Source: Paenibacillus spiritus (GTDB lineage: Bacteria; Bacillota; Bacilli; Paenibacillales; Paenibacillaceae). Taken from it: a DNA stretch of 64,000 nt. Below the pieces are notes generated by a model. The model was not told the DNA's origin, did no database searches, and saw only the letters and a program-made list of their open reading frames with translations. Shown here one piece after another: positions 42,747 through 49,884 of this stretch. The first letter of the stretch is position 1; each line of letters begins with the position of its first letter. Where the stretch lies: the NCBI RefSeq assembly GCF_008710135.1, contig NZ_VYKK01000029.1, positions 1 through 64,000 of the forward strand. Direction: 5' to 3'. Position numbers and translations under genes: made by a program.

Positions 42747-44484
42747 GGACCGCCATCTCCTCCATCTGTTCCAGGACAAGCCGGCGAATGTCAGAGGCAG
42801 CCACTTTACCGGACGGCGACATCGGGAAATCGGTCATGAACAGAATGTGGCGGGGAATCTTGAAGGCAGAGAGATGGACGCTCAGCTCTTCCCGAACCGT
42901 CACTGCGCTGAGTTTCGCTTCGGAACAAGGAACAATGCAGGCGCAGACCTGTTCTCCGTACAATTCATCCGGCACGCCCAGCACAAAGGCATCCTCCACA
43001 CCGGGCAGACGCAGCAGCGCGTTCTCAATCTCTGCCGGCGCAATCTTCTCCCCGCCGCGTGAGATGATCCGGTTAAGCCGGCCGCCGATCATCAGCAGAT
43101 TGCCCGGACCGAGCTTTCCGTAGTCTCCGGAGCGATACCAGCCGTCTTCTGTAAATTGTTCAGGATTTTCTTTCCAGTAGCGCATAACTTTATGGCTGCG
43201 AATCAATATCTCTCCCCGCTGATCAATCTTAACTTCAACTCCCTGCTCCAGCTTGCCTCCAAAACTGTAATCGCCGAGTTCCATCTCTCCCGGTTCGATA
43301 CTCCCTCCAAGGAAAGAGCGGCGGGAGAGCAGCCGATGCAGCAAATGCGACAGCGCTCCCGGGCGCTTATTGACAAAGCAGATTCCTGTAGCTACTATAC
43401 CCGCTTCGGAGGAGCCGTAACTGAGCATCAGAAACAGCAGCCGCAAGCCCGAGTCGCGGTACACTTTATCCAGCAGCACTCTGTTCATGGGGGCCGAAGT
43501 AAAGGTGATCCCCCGGAGCGAGGTCAGATCGAACTGGGCTCTCTTGGGCGAGGCCAGCATCTGCTGGACCATAAACGGCGTTCCTGCCAGCACCGTGCAC
43601 CGCTCATGCTCAATAGCGGTCAGCGCCTGTACCGGATTGTAGTGCGACAGCATGACCATCCGCAAGCAGCAGGTCTGCAGCGAAATAAAGATGGCGCTGA
43701 ATCCGCCTAAATGATACAGCGGGAGCAGGTTCAACACCGAGAAGCGTTTGGCGATGCGGTCCGTGAGGTAAGCGGAGAATTTACCCGATCGCCCGGTTTT
43801 GGCGGAGAAGCCCTCCTTGCCGATAAAAGAACGGGTGGAACGCAGAACTCCTTTCGGTTCGCCTGAAGTCCCGGAGGTATAAAGAAGAATCAGCGGGTCT
43901 TCATCCCGGACCTCCGCGCAAGCCGAATCCAGATCCAGGTCATTCACGGCGGTTCTCCGGTCCATGAGCTGGCTGTACGTTTCAAACCGGCCGGAGCAAT
44001 CAAACGAATTCTCCCCGGCGTCTACGCCCACTACAACAATCCGCTGCGGCAGCCAGGAGGGGTCCTCCCCGGCCGTCTCGGCTTCATCTACGATCTCCCG
44101 GAGCAGAGAAGGATAATGAATCCGGTGCCCTTCTGTCCCTGCCATCATCAGGACCGGCCTGGTTTGCCGGAGATATTCGCGGACTTCATCCTTTCTGGAA
44201 TAGGCGTTGAGCGGAACGGCGACAGCGCCGATGCACGCGGCGGCGAACATCCCCAATATCATTTCCATGCGCCCCTGCATCAAGAGAGCGATTCGGTCTC
44301 CCTTCTGAACGCCAACGCCGAGAAAGGCTTTGGCCAGCTGCCGGGTCTCTCGCCATAGCCCTGACCAGCTGTACGACTGTCCCCATTCGGGATAGCAGTA
44401 AGCGGTATCTTTCGGAAAAGAGACGGCTCGGCCGTACAGCAGCGCCGGAATGGTATTCCGGTTGTAGCGGCGGGTGCTGCGCAT
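42739..44484 (-). CDS. Acyl-CoA/acyl-AMP ligase (AMP-binding family)
   Basis: 581 residues. ANL-family motifs are visible: the P-loop-like LILLYTSGTSGEPKGVLRS (near 200), YGSSEAGI (near 355), the hinge region YRSGDYGKL (near 450) and the catalytic lysine region PMSPSGKVAASD (near 560). It would activate a carboxylic acid as acyl-AMP and probably acyl-CoA. Coupled to the membrane acyltransferase downstream, it should supply its donor. A SinR-type operator lies 60 bases ahead of its ATG. The acid substrate is unknown; a carrier-protein gene is not present nearby. Confidence 0.88.
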   Translation of the reverse strand: MRSTRRYNRNTIPALLYGRAVSFPKDTAYCYPEWGQSYSWSGLWRETRQLAKAFLGVGVQKGDRIALLMQGRMEMILGMFAAACIGAVAVPLNAYSRKDEVREYLRQTRPVLMMAGTEGHRIHYPSLLREIVDEAETAGEDPSWLPQRIVVVGVDAGENSFDCSGRFETYSQLMDRRTAVNDLDLDSACAEVRDEDPLILLYTSGTSGEPKGVLRSTRSFIGKEGFSAKTGRSGKFSAYLTDRIAKRFSVLNLLPLYHLGGFSAIFISLQTCCLRMVMLSHYNPVQALTAIEHERCTVLAGTPFMVQQMLASPKRAQFDLTSLRGITFTSAPMNRVLLDKVYRDSGLRLLFLMLSYGSSEAGIVATGICFVNKRPGALSHLLHRLLSRRSFLGGSIEPGEMELGDYSFGGKLEQGVEVKIDQRGEILIRSHKVMRYWKENPEQFTEDGWYRSGDYGKLGPGNLLMIGGRLNRIISRGGEKIAPAEIENALLRLPGVEDAFVLGVPDELYGEQVCACIVPCSEAKLSAVTVREELSVHLSAFKIPRHILFMTDFPMSPSGKVAASDIRRLVLEQMEEMAVHA

Positions 44485-44543
44485 TCTTTAGTCCCCCTCG
44501 ACACTTCTCATCAATTCGATATATTAAATTTATCACCAATTCC

Positions 44544-44559
44544 GTACTTAATAAAGAAC
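44544..44559 (-). promoter_or_regulatory. SinR-type operator before the acyl ligase/acyltransferase operon
   Basis: GTACTTAATAAAGAAC; on the minus strand it has a perfect GTTCTTT half-site and a degenerate second half. It lies 60 bases ahead of the ligase ATG. A TTGAAC (18 bp) TTAAGT pair overlaps it but is weak. Confidence 0.65.
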
Positions 44560-44589
44560 AATCGTCTTCGTTCAAACGCATCCTCTCTC

Positions 44590-44647
44590 TTGATTTTTCA
44601 GCCAACTTTGATAGACTTCACCTAAAAGACTGTTCCTTACAGAGAAC
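44590..44647 (+). promoter_or_regulatory. Promoter and SinR-type operator of the lasso exporter gene
   Basis: -35 TTGATT (44590-44595), 16 bp, -10 TAGACT (44612-44617). The operator GTTCCTTACAGAGAAC (44632-44647) follows just past the expected start; its minus-strand half is a perfect GTTCTCT. Confidence 0.68.
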
Positions 44648-44678
44648 AACGCCTTCGGGCAGACTGGAGTAGCCATTC

Positions 44679-46391
44679 ATGAACCGAATCAAACGCCTTG
44701 TGAATACCGATGCGTACCCTTGGCTTCGCGACGTCATGAAGGGGAAATGGGGCGCATTCTGGATCATCGCCATCCTTCAGATCATCATCTCGTCAAGCGG
44801 AGCGCTTCAGGCGATCTTCTCCAAGGAGCTGATCGATCGCTCCATTCATTCGGGATTCCGCCAGGGTCTTCCTTTTCTGCTGGCGTTCGCCTTTATCCTG
44901 GTCATGCAGATTGTGCTGAACGCCTTCCTCTCCCTGCGGGTGGTCCGGCTTCGGGAATCGCTGAACAACGACTTGCAACACAAGTTCATGCACCGGCTGT
45001 ACCGGTCCGAATGGGGAGCGGCCAACCGGTATCACAGCGGCAATCTGCTGACTCATTTAACCAGCGACGTCAACTCGGTATCCGAGACCATTACCGTTAC
45101 TGCGCCCGGCGTTCTCGCGCTGGTTGTGCAGTTCGCTACCGCGTTCGGCACGCTCCTGTTCTATGATGCGACGCTCGCCGTGTTCGCTTTTGTTCTGGGA
45201 CCGGTCTCGGTCCTTGCCAGCTGGTTCATCGGACGCAGGCTCAAGGCGTTGCAGCATCAGATCCAGAACGCGGAGGGCCAGTACCGCTCCCTGCTGCATG
45301 AATCGATTCAGAATCTGATGATCGTCAAAACGTTCGAGAACGAAGAGGACAGCCTGCGGCAGATCCGCCGTTCGCAGGACAACCGGCTGTACTGGATAAT
45401 CCGCCGGAACCGCTTCAACGTTGCCGCCGACGTGACCCTCGGAAGCGGCTACCGCTTCGGCTTCTTCCTGGCCTTCATCTGGGGGGCCTACCGCGTCTCG
45501 AACGGCCAGGCCAGCTTCGGCATGTTCACGGCCTTTCTCCAGCTCGTCGGCCAGATTCAGGGGCCGCTGGAGGGACTGTCCCGGATGCTTCCGGGCGTCT
45601 TCGGAATGATTGCCTCGGCGGAGCGGCTTGTCGCTTTTCACCGGATCAAGCCCGAGAAGCGGACGGCAGCCGCAGCGCCTGAAGGGGAGGCCGGCCTCAG
45701 CATCGAGGGAGCCGCCTACAGCTACGTGACCGGGAAGCCGATTCTCCGGGATGTGAATGTGAAGATCCGGCCGGGAGAACTGGTCGCACTGGTCGGAACC
45801 TCCGGAGAAGGCAAAACCACCCTGCTTCGTCTACTGTTGGCCCTCATGGAGCCGGATGCCGGACGCATCCTGCTGGAGAGCGGCAGCGGCGAACAACGGA
45901 CGCTGTCCGCCGATACGCGCGCCTATTTCTCTTATGTGCCGCAGGGCAATACCCTCTTCTCGGGTTCGATTGCGGACAACCTTCGCATCGGCCGTCCCGA
46001 CGCGACGCCCGAGCAGATGATGGACGCGCTGGAGGCGGCCTGCGCCAAGGGATTCGTCGAGCGGCTGCCGGAAGGAGTCGATACTCGGATCGGCGAGCAC
46101 GGCAGCGGCCTGTCCGAAGGGCAGGCGCAGCGGATTGCCATCGCCCGCGCGCTGCTCCGTCCGGCTCCCATCCTTCTGCTGGACGAGGCCACCTCCGCTC
46201 TCGATATGGATACCGAGTGGAAGGTGCTGTGCAACATCCGGTCGCTCAAGCCCCGGCGGACTTGCATCGCCATTACCCACCGCCTGTCCGTATTCGATGT
46301 ATGCGACGAGATTTACCGCCTCTCCGACGGGCGCCTCTACCGCCAGCAGCGGGAGGATGCCCTGAAGCATGCGGAATCCCAGGCGCTCTAA
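44679..46391 (+). CDS. ABC exporter of the lasso peptide cluster (D protein)
   Basis: 570 residues, a half-transporter with an N-terminal six-helix membrane domain (about 25-310) and a C-terminal ATPase. Walker A GTSGEGKTT is at 373-381, the signature LSEGQ at 478-482 and Walker B ILLLDEATSALD near 498-509, all intact, so it should work as a homodimer. There is no N-terminal C39 peptidase, as expected because B2 removes the leader. It converges with the precursor gene across a shared terminator. Export of the mature lasso peptide, and self-protection, are inferred from context. Confidence 0.88.
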   Translation: MNRIKRLVNTDAYPWLRDVMKGKWGAFWIIAILQIIISSSGALQAIFSKELIDRSIHSGFRQGLPFLLAFAFILVMQIVLNAFLSLRVVRLRESLNNDLQHKFMHRLYRSEWGAANRYHSGNLLTHLTSDVNSVSETITVTAPGVLALVVQFATAFGTLLFYDATLAVFAFVLGPVSVLASWFIGRRLKALQHQIQNAEGQYRSLLHESIQNLMIVKTFENEEDSLRQIRRSQDNRLYWIIRRNRFNVAADVTLGSGYRFGFFLAFIWGAYRVSNGQASFGMFTAFLQLVGQIQGPLEGLSRMLPGVFGMIASAERLVAFHRIKPEKRTAAAAPEGEAGLSIEGAAYSYVTGKPILRDVNVKIRPGELVALVGTSGEGKTTLLRLLLALMEPDAGRILLESGSGEQRTLSADTRAYFSYVPQGNTLFSGSIADNLRIGRPDATPEQMMDALEAACAKGFVERLPEGVDTRIGEHGSGLSEGQAQRIAIARALLRPAPILLLDEATSALDMDTEWKVLCNIRSLKPRRTCIAITHRLSVFDVCDEIYRLSDGRLYRQQREDALKHAESQAL

Positions 46392-46438
46392 TCCCGGGAA
46401 CGCCTGCGCGGCATCTGCCGCCTTCGGAGGCGGAACCT

Positions 46439-46482
46439 AAAAAAGGAGCGTATGTGGATGTGCATCCACATACGCTCCTTTG
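46439..46482. terminator. Bidirectional terminator between lasso exporter and precursor
   Basis: GGAGCGTATGTGGATG and its exact complement (16-bp stem, two-base centre, 46445-46478), with six A on the left. On the minus strand it is followed by TTTTTT, and on the plus strand by TTTGC. Confidence 0.95.
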
Positions 46483-46501
46483 CTGTCGTTGCTTCGAATC
46501 A

Positions 46502-46639
46502 TTAGGAGAAGGAATAGAAGATGTTGCCTTTACCGTCAGCGAATTGAGCGTCAGGGTTAACCTTGATTTTGGTGCCGTACTCTGTGGCACTCACCTTCAG
46601 TTCTTCAACACGCGGTTTCTGCCAAGCTTTTTTCGTCAT
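46502..46639 (-). CDS. Lasso peptide precursor (45 aa)
   Basis: 45 residues, with AGGAGGTG 6 bases before the ATG. The leader has WQKPRVEEL (residues 6-14), a variant of the YxxPxL motif read by B1 proteins, and Thr19, the residue usually at -2. The likely core starts at Gly22, with Asp30 nine residues on (G1 to D9 ring, ending NPD as in paeninodin's TPD). It ends ...NIFYSFS, with a C-terminal Ser that the neighbouring kinase could phosphorylate. By the Thr -2 rule the core would start at Tyr21, putting Asp at 10, so the cleavage site is unusual or unclear. It sits downstream of kinase and cyclase, with its own promoter. Confidence 0.85.
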   Translation of the reverse strand: MTKKAWQKPRVEELKVSATEYGTKIKVNPDAQFADGKGNIFYSFS

Positions 46640-46662
46640 CCTTTTCACCTCCTAAATTTCGT

Positions 46663-46714
46663 ATATTGCTCTCTCCGGCAGTTCTGCAATAGCAGCCTGG
46701 GAGTCAAGCAATAT
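46663..46714 (-). other. 5'-terminal stem-loop in the lasso precursor mRNA
   Basis: Inverted repeat AGCAATAT (46707-46714)/ATATTGCT (46663-46670), with inner pairings CTCC/GGAG and CTGC/GCAG. On the minus strand it starts within a few bases of the expected transcript start and ends before the RBS. It may stabilise the mRNA. Confidence 0.6.
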
Positions 46715-46724
46715 CGTTGTGCTT

Positions 46725-46777
46725 ACGATACCTCATTTATTTCCAAAAATCAAGACAAATTGATCGTTATAAAGAAC
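46725..46777 (-). promoter_or_regulatory. Lasso precursor promoter with upstream SinR-type site
   Basis: Minus strand: -35 TTGATT (46748-46753), 17 bp, -10 TATCGT (46725-46730). GATCGTTATAAAGAAC (46762-46777) lies 8 bp upstream of the -35, with one perfect GTTCTTT half and one weak half. Its position upstream of the promoter differs from the other sites. Confidence 0.7.
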
Positions 46778-46788
46778 AGAGGGTTCGC

Positions 46789-47697
46789 TCACCCTTGATT
46801 GAGCTGTTCCTCGATGGCGCGGATCTGCTGTTCCACCGTAAATCCTGCCGCCGGGCGTTCCACGTTGTAGACGGACAGCCGGGACGCCAGACGGGCGCAT
46901 TTCAGGAAATGCTCCCGCTCCCTTCCGAAGATGCCGACAATCTCGGGCCGGTAGACATTGTTCATCAGAACGGCCAGCTTGTCGGGCCCGGTTACCGGTG
47001 TTACGCGCACGTCGTCCCCCTCATGAACCGACAGTTGAAAGAGCGCATCCGCCCGTCTCGGCTCCGTAATGAAGAGCCCTTCCATCGGCACATGGTACTT
47101 GTCCCGGGAGCCCGGAATCCGCTCCAACCCTTCCGCGCTGCCAAAAAAATGCTCGGCGGTATCCCGCCACAGCTTCTGCCTCGGAAAAGCGGGGACAATC
47201 TCAAAAGAGCCGTCCCCCTTCTCCTCCAGGGCCGACACGTCGTCGGCCAGGAAGGAATAGCCGCGCCGGTTGAACGCGGCGGCAAGCGTCGATTTGCCGG
47301 CTCCCGATTCGCCGGTAAGGATGATGTGCTTGTCTCCGACCTGCAGCGCGCTTCCGTGAACCGGCAGCAGGTTCCGCTGCATCAGCAGCGCTCCCATGCA
47401 GGTTCCCAATACGAAGAGCAGATGCGAGTCCGTACCGTTCCGCTCGTCTTTCTCCACCAGTATCGAATCGCCGGTGACGAGGAAGCGGCCGATCTCCGGC
47501 ACGCGAAAAGCAAAGCCGTCTTCGCCGATCCGGGCACAGGCCGGTTCCGTCTCGGGCCCGGGAATCTCGACGGGAAGCCGCCCTTCCCGAATCTGCACAT
47601 CGGGTTCTCCCGAAGACGGCAGGAGACCGTCCAGCCGGATGGCGGAAGCAATGTTCAGACCAAATGCGCGATATTCATAACTGCTCGTAGGAATCAT
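46789..47697 (-). CDS. Lasso peptide kinase (HPr-kinase-like, PadeK/ThcoK type)
   Basis: 302 residues. The C-terminal half has the HPr kinase fold: LPVHGSALQVGDKHIILTGE (111-130), P-loop GESGAGKST (129-137) and the acidic pair ADDVSAL (151-157). Kinases of this kind in lasso clusters phosphorylate the C-terminal Ser of the precursor; here the precursor ends in Ser. The N-terminal 100 residues probably bind the peptide. The ATG overlaps the cyclase stop (ATGA), so production is coupled. The precursor follows about 150 bases downstream. Confidence 0.9.
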   Translation of the reverse strand: MIPTSSYEYRAFGLNIASAIRLDGLLPSSGEPDVQIREGRLPVEIPGPETEPACARIGEDGFAFRVPEIGRFLVTGDSILVEKDERNGTDSHLLFVLGTCMGALLMQRNLLPVHGSALQVGDKHIILTGESGAGKSTLAAAFNRRGYSFLADDVSALEEKGDGSFEIVPAFPRQKLWRDTAEHFFGSAEGLERIPGSRDKYHVPMEGLFITEPRRADALFQLSVHEGDDVRVTPVTGPDKLAVLMNNVYRPEIVGIFGREREHFLKCARLASRLSVYNVERPAAGFTVEQQIRAIEEQLNQG

Positions 47698-49679
47698 TCG
47701 GCTTCTTCCTTCCTGGGTGTATTGAACTTCTGAATGAACCTTGCCAGAATAATCGTAGTCAATGCCATGCGGGCAAACGAATCGTCCATCGGACCTGAAC
47801 GGCCTTCCTCCAGCCGGAGCCCTGCCCGAAGACGTTCCTCTTCCACATACGGCAGGACCTCTCCTTCGTCCAGCGCCCTGCTAAGCTCCCGCAGCAGCGC
47901 CGACTTGTCCGCCCCGAGGCGGAACAGCCAGTCGGCGCTCTGCACGCCCTTCGAATCCGTATTCAGCCGGATGGAATCGGGCAGCTTGCCTTCCATGGCC
48001 CGGCGAAGCAGCCGCCGGTCCTGTCCATTTTTGACATACTGGTCATAAGGAATGCCCATGCAGAATTCGTAGACGCGGCGGTCCCGCGAAGGATCTCGCA
48101 CCGTAATCCGGGCTGCCAGCGACAGCTTCGTCTCGATCGCTCCGATGTGCGCCAGCGCGAGCAGGTCTGCTCTGCTCTTCTGATCCTCCCCGTAGTCGGG
48201 ATAATCCTCGATCGGCGGCAGGTTCGCTTCCATCCGGTCCAAGCGGTCCGCCACCGACCACTTGGCCGCCAGGCTTCGGGATACCGGGACCTGCTCGTAG
48301 CGGTCAAAGCGGCGGAGCGCCTTGCGGTTCTTCCACGCCTTGAGCCGATAGGGAACCAGGACCGGGAGTGTGCGGAGCGCCACCTTACGAACCGGCACCC
48401 CTTTCTGCCGGCTGACCGCCCGCATCTCCCGCAGCAGGGACAGCCATCTGCCCTGGCGGAACAAGGTCTTCATATGAATCGGGAATACACCGTAGGAGAT
48501 CGTTCCGTTGCCGGTCTGGCCGTTCAGCATCAGCGTGCAGCCCTTCCCGGAGGCCTCCCGCATGAAGGACAGCAGCCAGCCGCCGTTCTGAAAGATTTTG
48601 TAGGGGTGCTCCAGGGCAGCCAGCAATTCGTCGATACTGCTGAAGCTGCTCTCGCCCGGCAAACTGGAGAAATACGGCTCGATATTCGGATAGGCCCGAA
48701 CGAGATCCATGACCTCCGGTGATTCATTATAGATCACGGTGCTGGGCTGCTGCTCCTTGAATTCCGCCAGCGGAACGGACGTATAGCCGTACAGCTTGCG
48801 GCCCTCGCGTTCCAGCAGCGGAGCGGCCACCGAGGCAATCGAACCGGAGTCCATTCCCCCGCTCAGAAAAATGCCCACTTCTCCCGCGCTTCTCAGACGG
48901 CAGGCCACCGCCTCCTCAAATATCCGGTTAAACGCTTCAACGTACTGCTGGTCGGCGGCATAGCGCACCGGCTTGATATCCCGCAGCGAATCCCAGTAAC
49001 GAACCACCTCAAGCCGCCGGCCCTGGACGACGGCATAGTGCGCGGGCGGAAGCTGAAGAATGTGGCGGTATATTGTCTCTTCGCACTGGGTCTCATGCGG
49101 AATGCCCTCGATGGCCAGGAAATCCGCAATCCAGCGCTCATTCAGTTCCGGCTTGTATCCGCAGGTCCCCAGCAGGGGCCGTTCCAGCGTACAGAAAGCT
49201 ATAAATTGCTCGCTGTGCGTATAGTATAAGCTCCGGGAGCCCATCGGGTCCCGGGCCAGAAACAGCCGATCCGCCTTCTTGTCCCAGACGGCAAACGCAT
49301 AATCGCCGATAAGGTGGCGCACGCAGTCCGTTCCCCACTTCGCATAGGCTCTCAGAATCAGCTCGCTGTCGGGAGTCAGGGGCGCGTCGCCGGATGAAAT
49401 ACCGAACTGCTCCAGCAGTTCGCTGCGATTGTCGATAATCGCATCCGCCGTGATCGCGAGCGGCCGTCCGCCGATTTCGCGGCTGAACGGCAGACGCTCC
49501 CGTCTGGATTCGGGGGTATTGAAGACCAGCCCGCAGCTCATCCAGCCGCTTGGCCCTCCCCATTCTCCGGTTCGGTCAAACCTGTAGCCGTTCAGCCGGC
49601 TCCATATCTCCGCGCCGGCCTTGGCACATTCTACGCCGGACGCCCTCCCGAGCGCAAACATTCCGCTAATTGCCGCCAT
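47694..49679 (-). CDS. Lasso cyclase (asparagine-synthetase-like C protein)
   Basis: 661 residues. The N-terminal glutaminase-like domain starts MAAISGMF and lacks the Cys2 of true asparagine synthetases, as in lasso cyclases. The C-terminal synthetase domain has the ATP-pyrophosphatase motif SGGMDS (273-278). It would adenylate the Asp side chain of the core and form the macrolactam with the new N-terminus. ATG 49679 has GGAGG 5 bases upstream; a longer frame to 49733 would start inside the promoter. It leads a cyclase-kinase operon with its own SinR-type operator. B1 and B2 are about 38 kb away. Confidence 0.92.
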   Translation of the reverse strand: MAAISGMFALGRASGVECAKAGAEIWSRLNGYRFDRTGEWGGPSGWMSCGLVFNTPESRRERLPFSREIGGRPLAITADAIIDNRSELLEQFGISSGDAPLTPDSELILRAYAKWGTDCVRHLIGDYAFAVWDKKADRLFLARDPMGSRSLYYTHSEQFIAFCTLERPLLGTCGYKPELNERWIADFLAIEGIPHETQCEETIYRHILQLPPAHYAVVQGRRLEVVRYWDSLRDIKPVRYAADQQYVEAFNRIFEEAVACRLRSAGEVGIFLSGGMDSGSIASVAAPLLEREGRKLYGYTSVPLAEFKEQQPSTVIYNESPEVMDLVRAYPNIEPYFSSLPGESSFSSIDELLAALEHPYKIFQNGGWLLSFMREASGKGCTLMLNGQTGNGTISYGVFPIHMKTLFRQGRWLSLLREMRAVSRQKGVPVRKVALRTLPVLVPYRLKAWKNRKALRRFDRYEQVPVSRSLAAKWSVADRLDRMEANLPPIEDYPDYGEDQKSRADLLALAHIGAIETKLSLAARITVRDPSRDRRVYEFCMGIPYDQYVKNGQDRRLLRRAMEGKLPDSIRLNTDSKGVQSADWLFRLGADKSALLRELSRALDEGEVLPYVEEERLRAGLRLEEGRSGPMDDSFARMALTTIILARFIQKFNTPRKEEAE

Positions 49680-49731
49680 AATTCCCTCCATCGCTTGCGG
49701 TCCGCTCGCCGTTCGCAGACCTGTCCTTCTC

Positions 49732-49760
49732 ATCGTACTTTATAAAGAACGAAGGTTCAA
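49732..49760 (-). promoter_or_regulatory. Cyclase-kinase promoter with SinR-type operator in its spacer
   Basis: Minus strand: -35 TTGAAC (49755-49760), 17 bp, -10 TACGAT (49732-49737). GTACTTTATAAAGAAC (49735-49750) fills the spacer and touches the -10, the same design as the main EPS promoter. Confidence 0.87.
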
Positions 49761-49826
49761 CCCTTAGCCTCGGGGCCGGGGTTACATGAAATGTTCATAC
49801 CTTTAGAACCTGGTACTAGAAGTTCG

Positions 49827-49835
49827 TGCTATAAT
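49827..49835 (+). promoter_or_regulatory. Extended -10 promoter of the acyl-CoA synthetase gene
   Basis: TGCTATAAT (TGn plus a perfect -10), 49 bases before the TTG start. No -35 of note is seen. Confidence 0.6.
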
Positions 49836-49884
49836 AGCAGCGTAACTGCGATTTTATACCTACGACTACGGGAGATGAATTCAA

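Noticed and set aside
49793..49809. GTTC-N9-GAAC near the acyl-CoA synthetase promoter read as a twelfth full operator
   Set aside because: Spacing is one base too long and neither half matches GTTCTYT.
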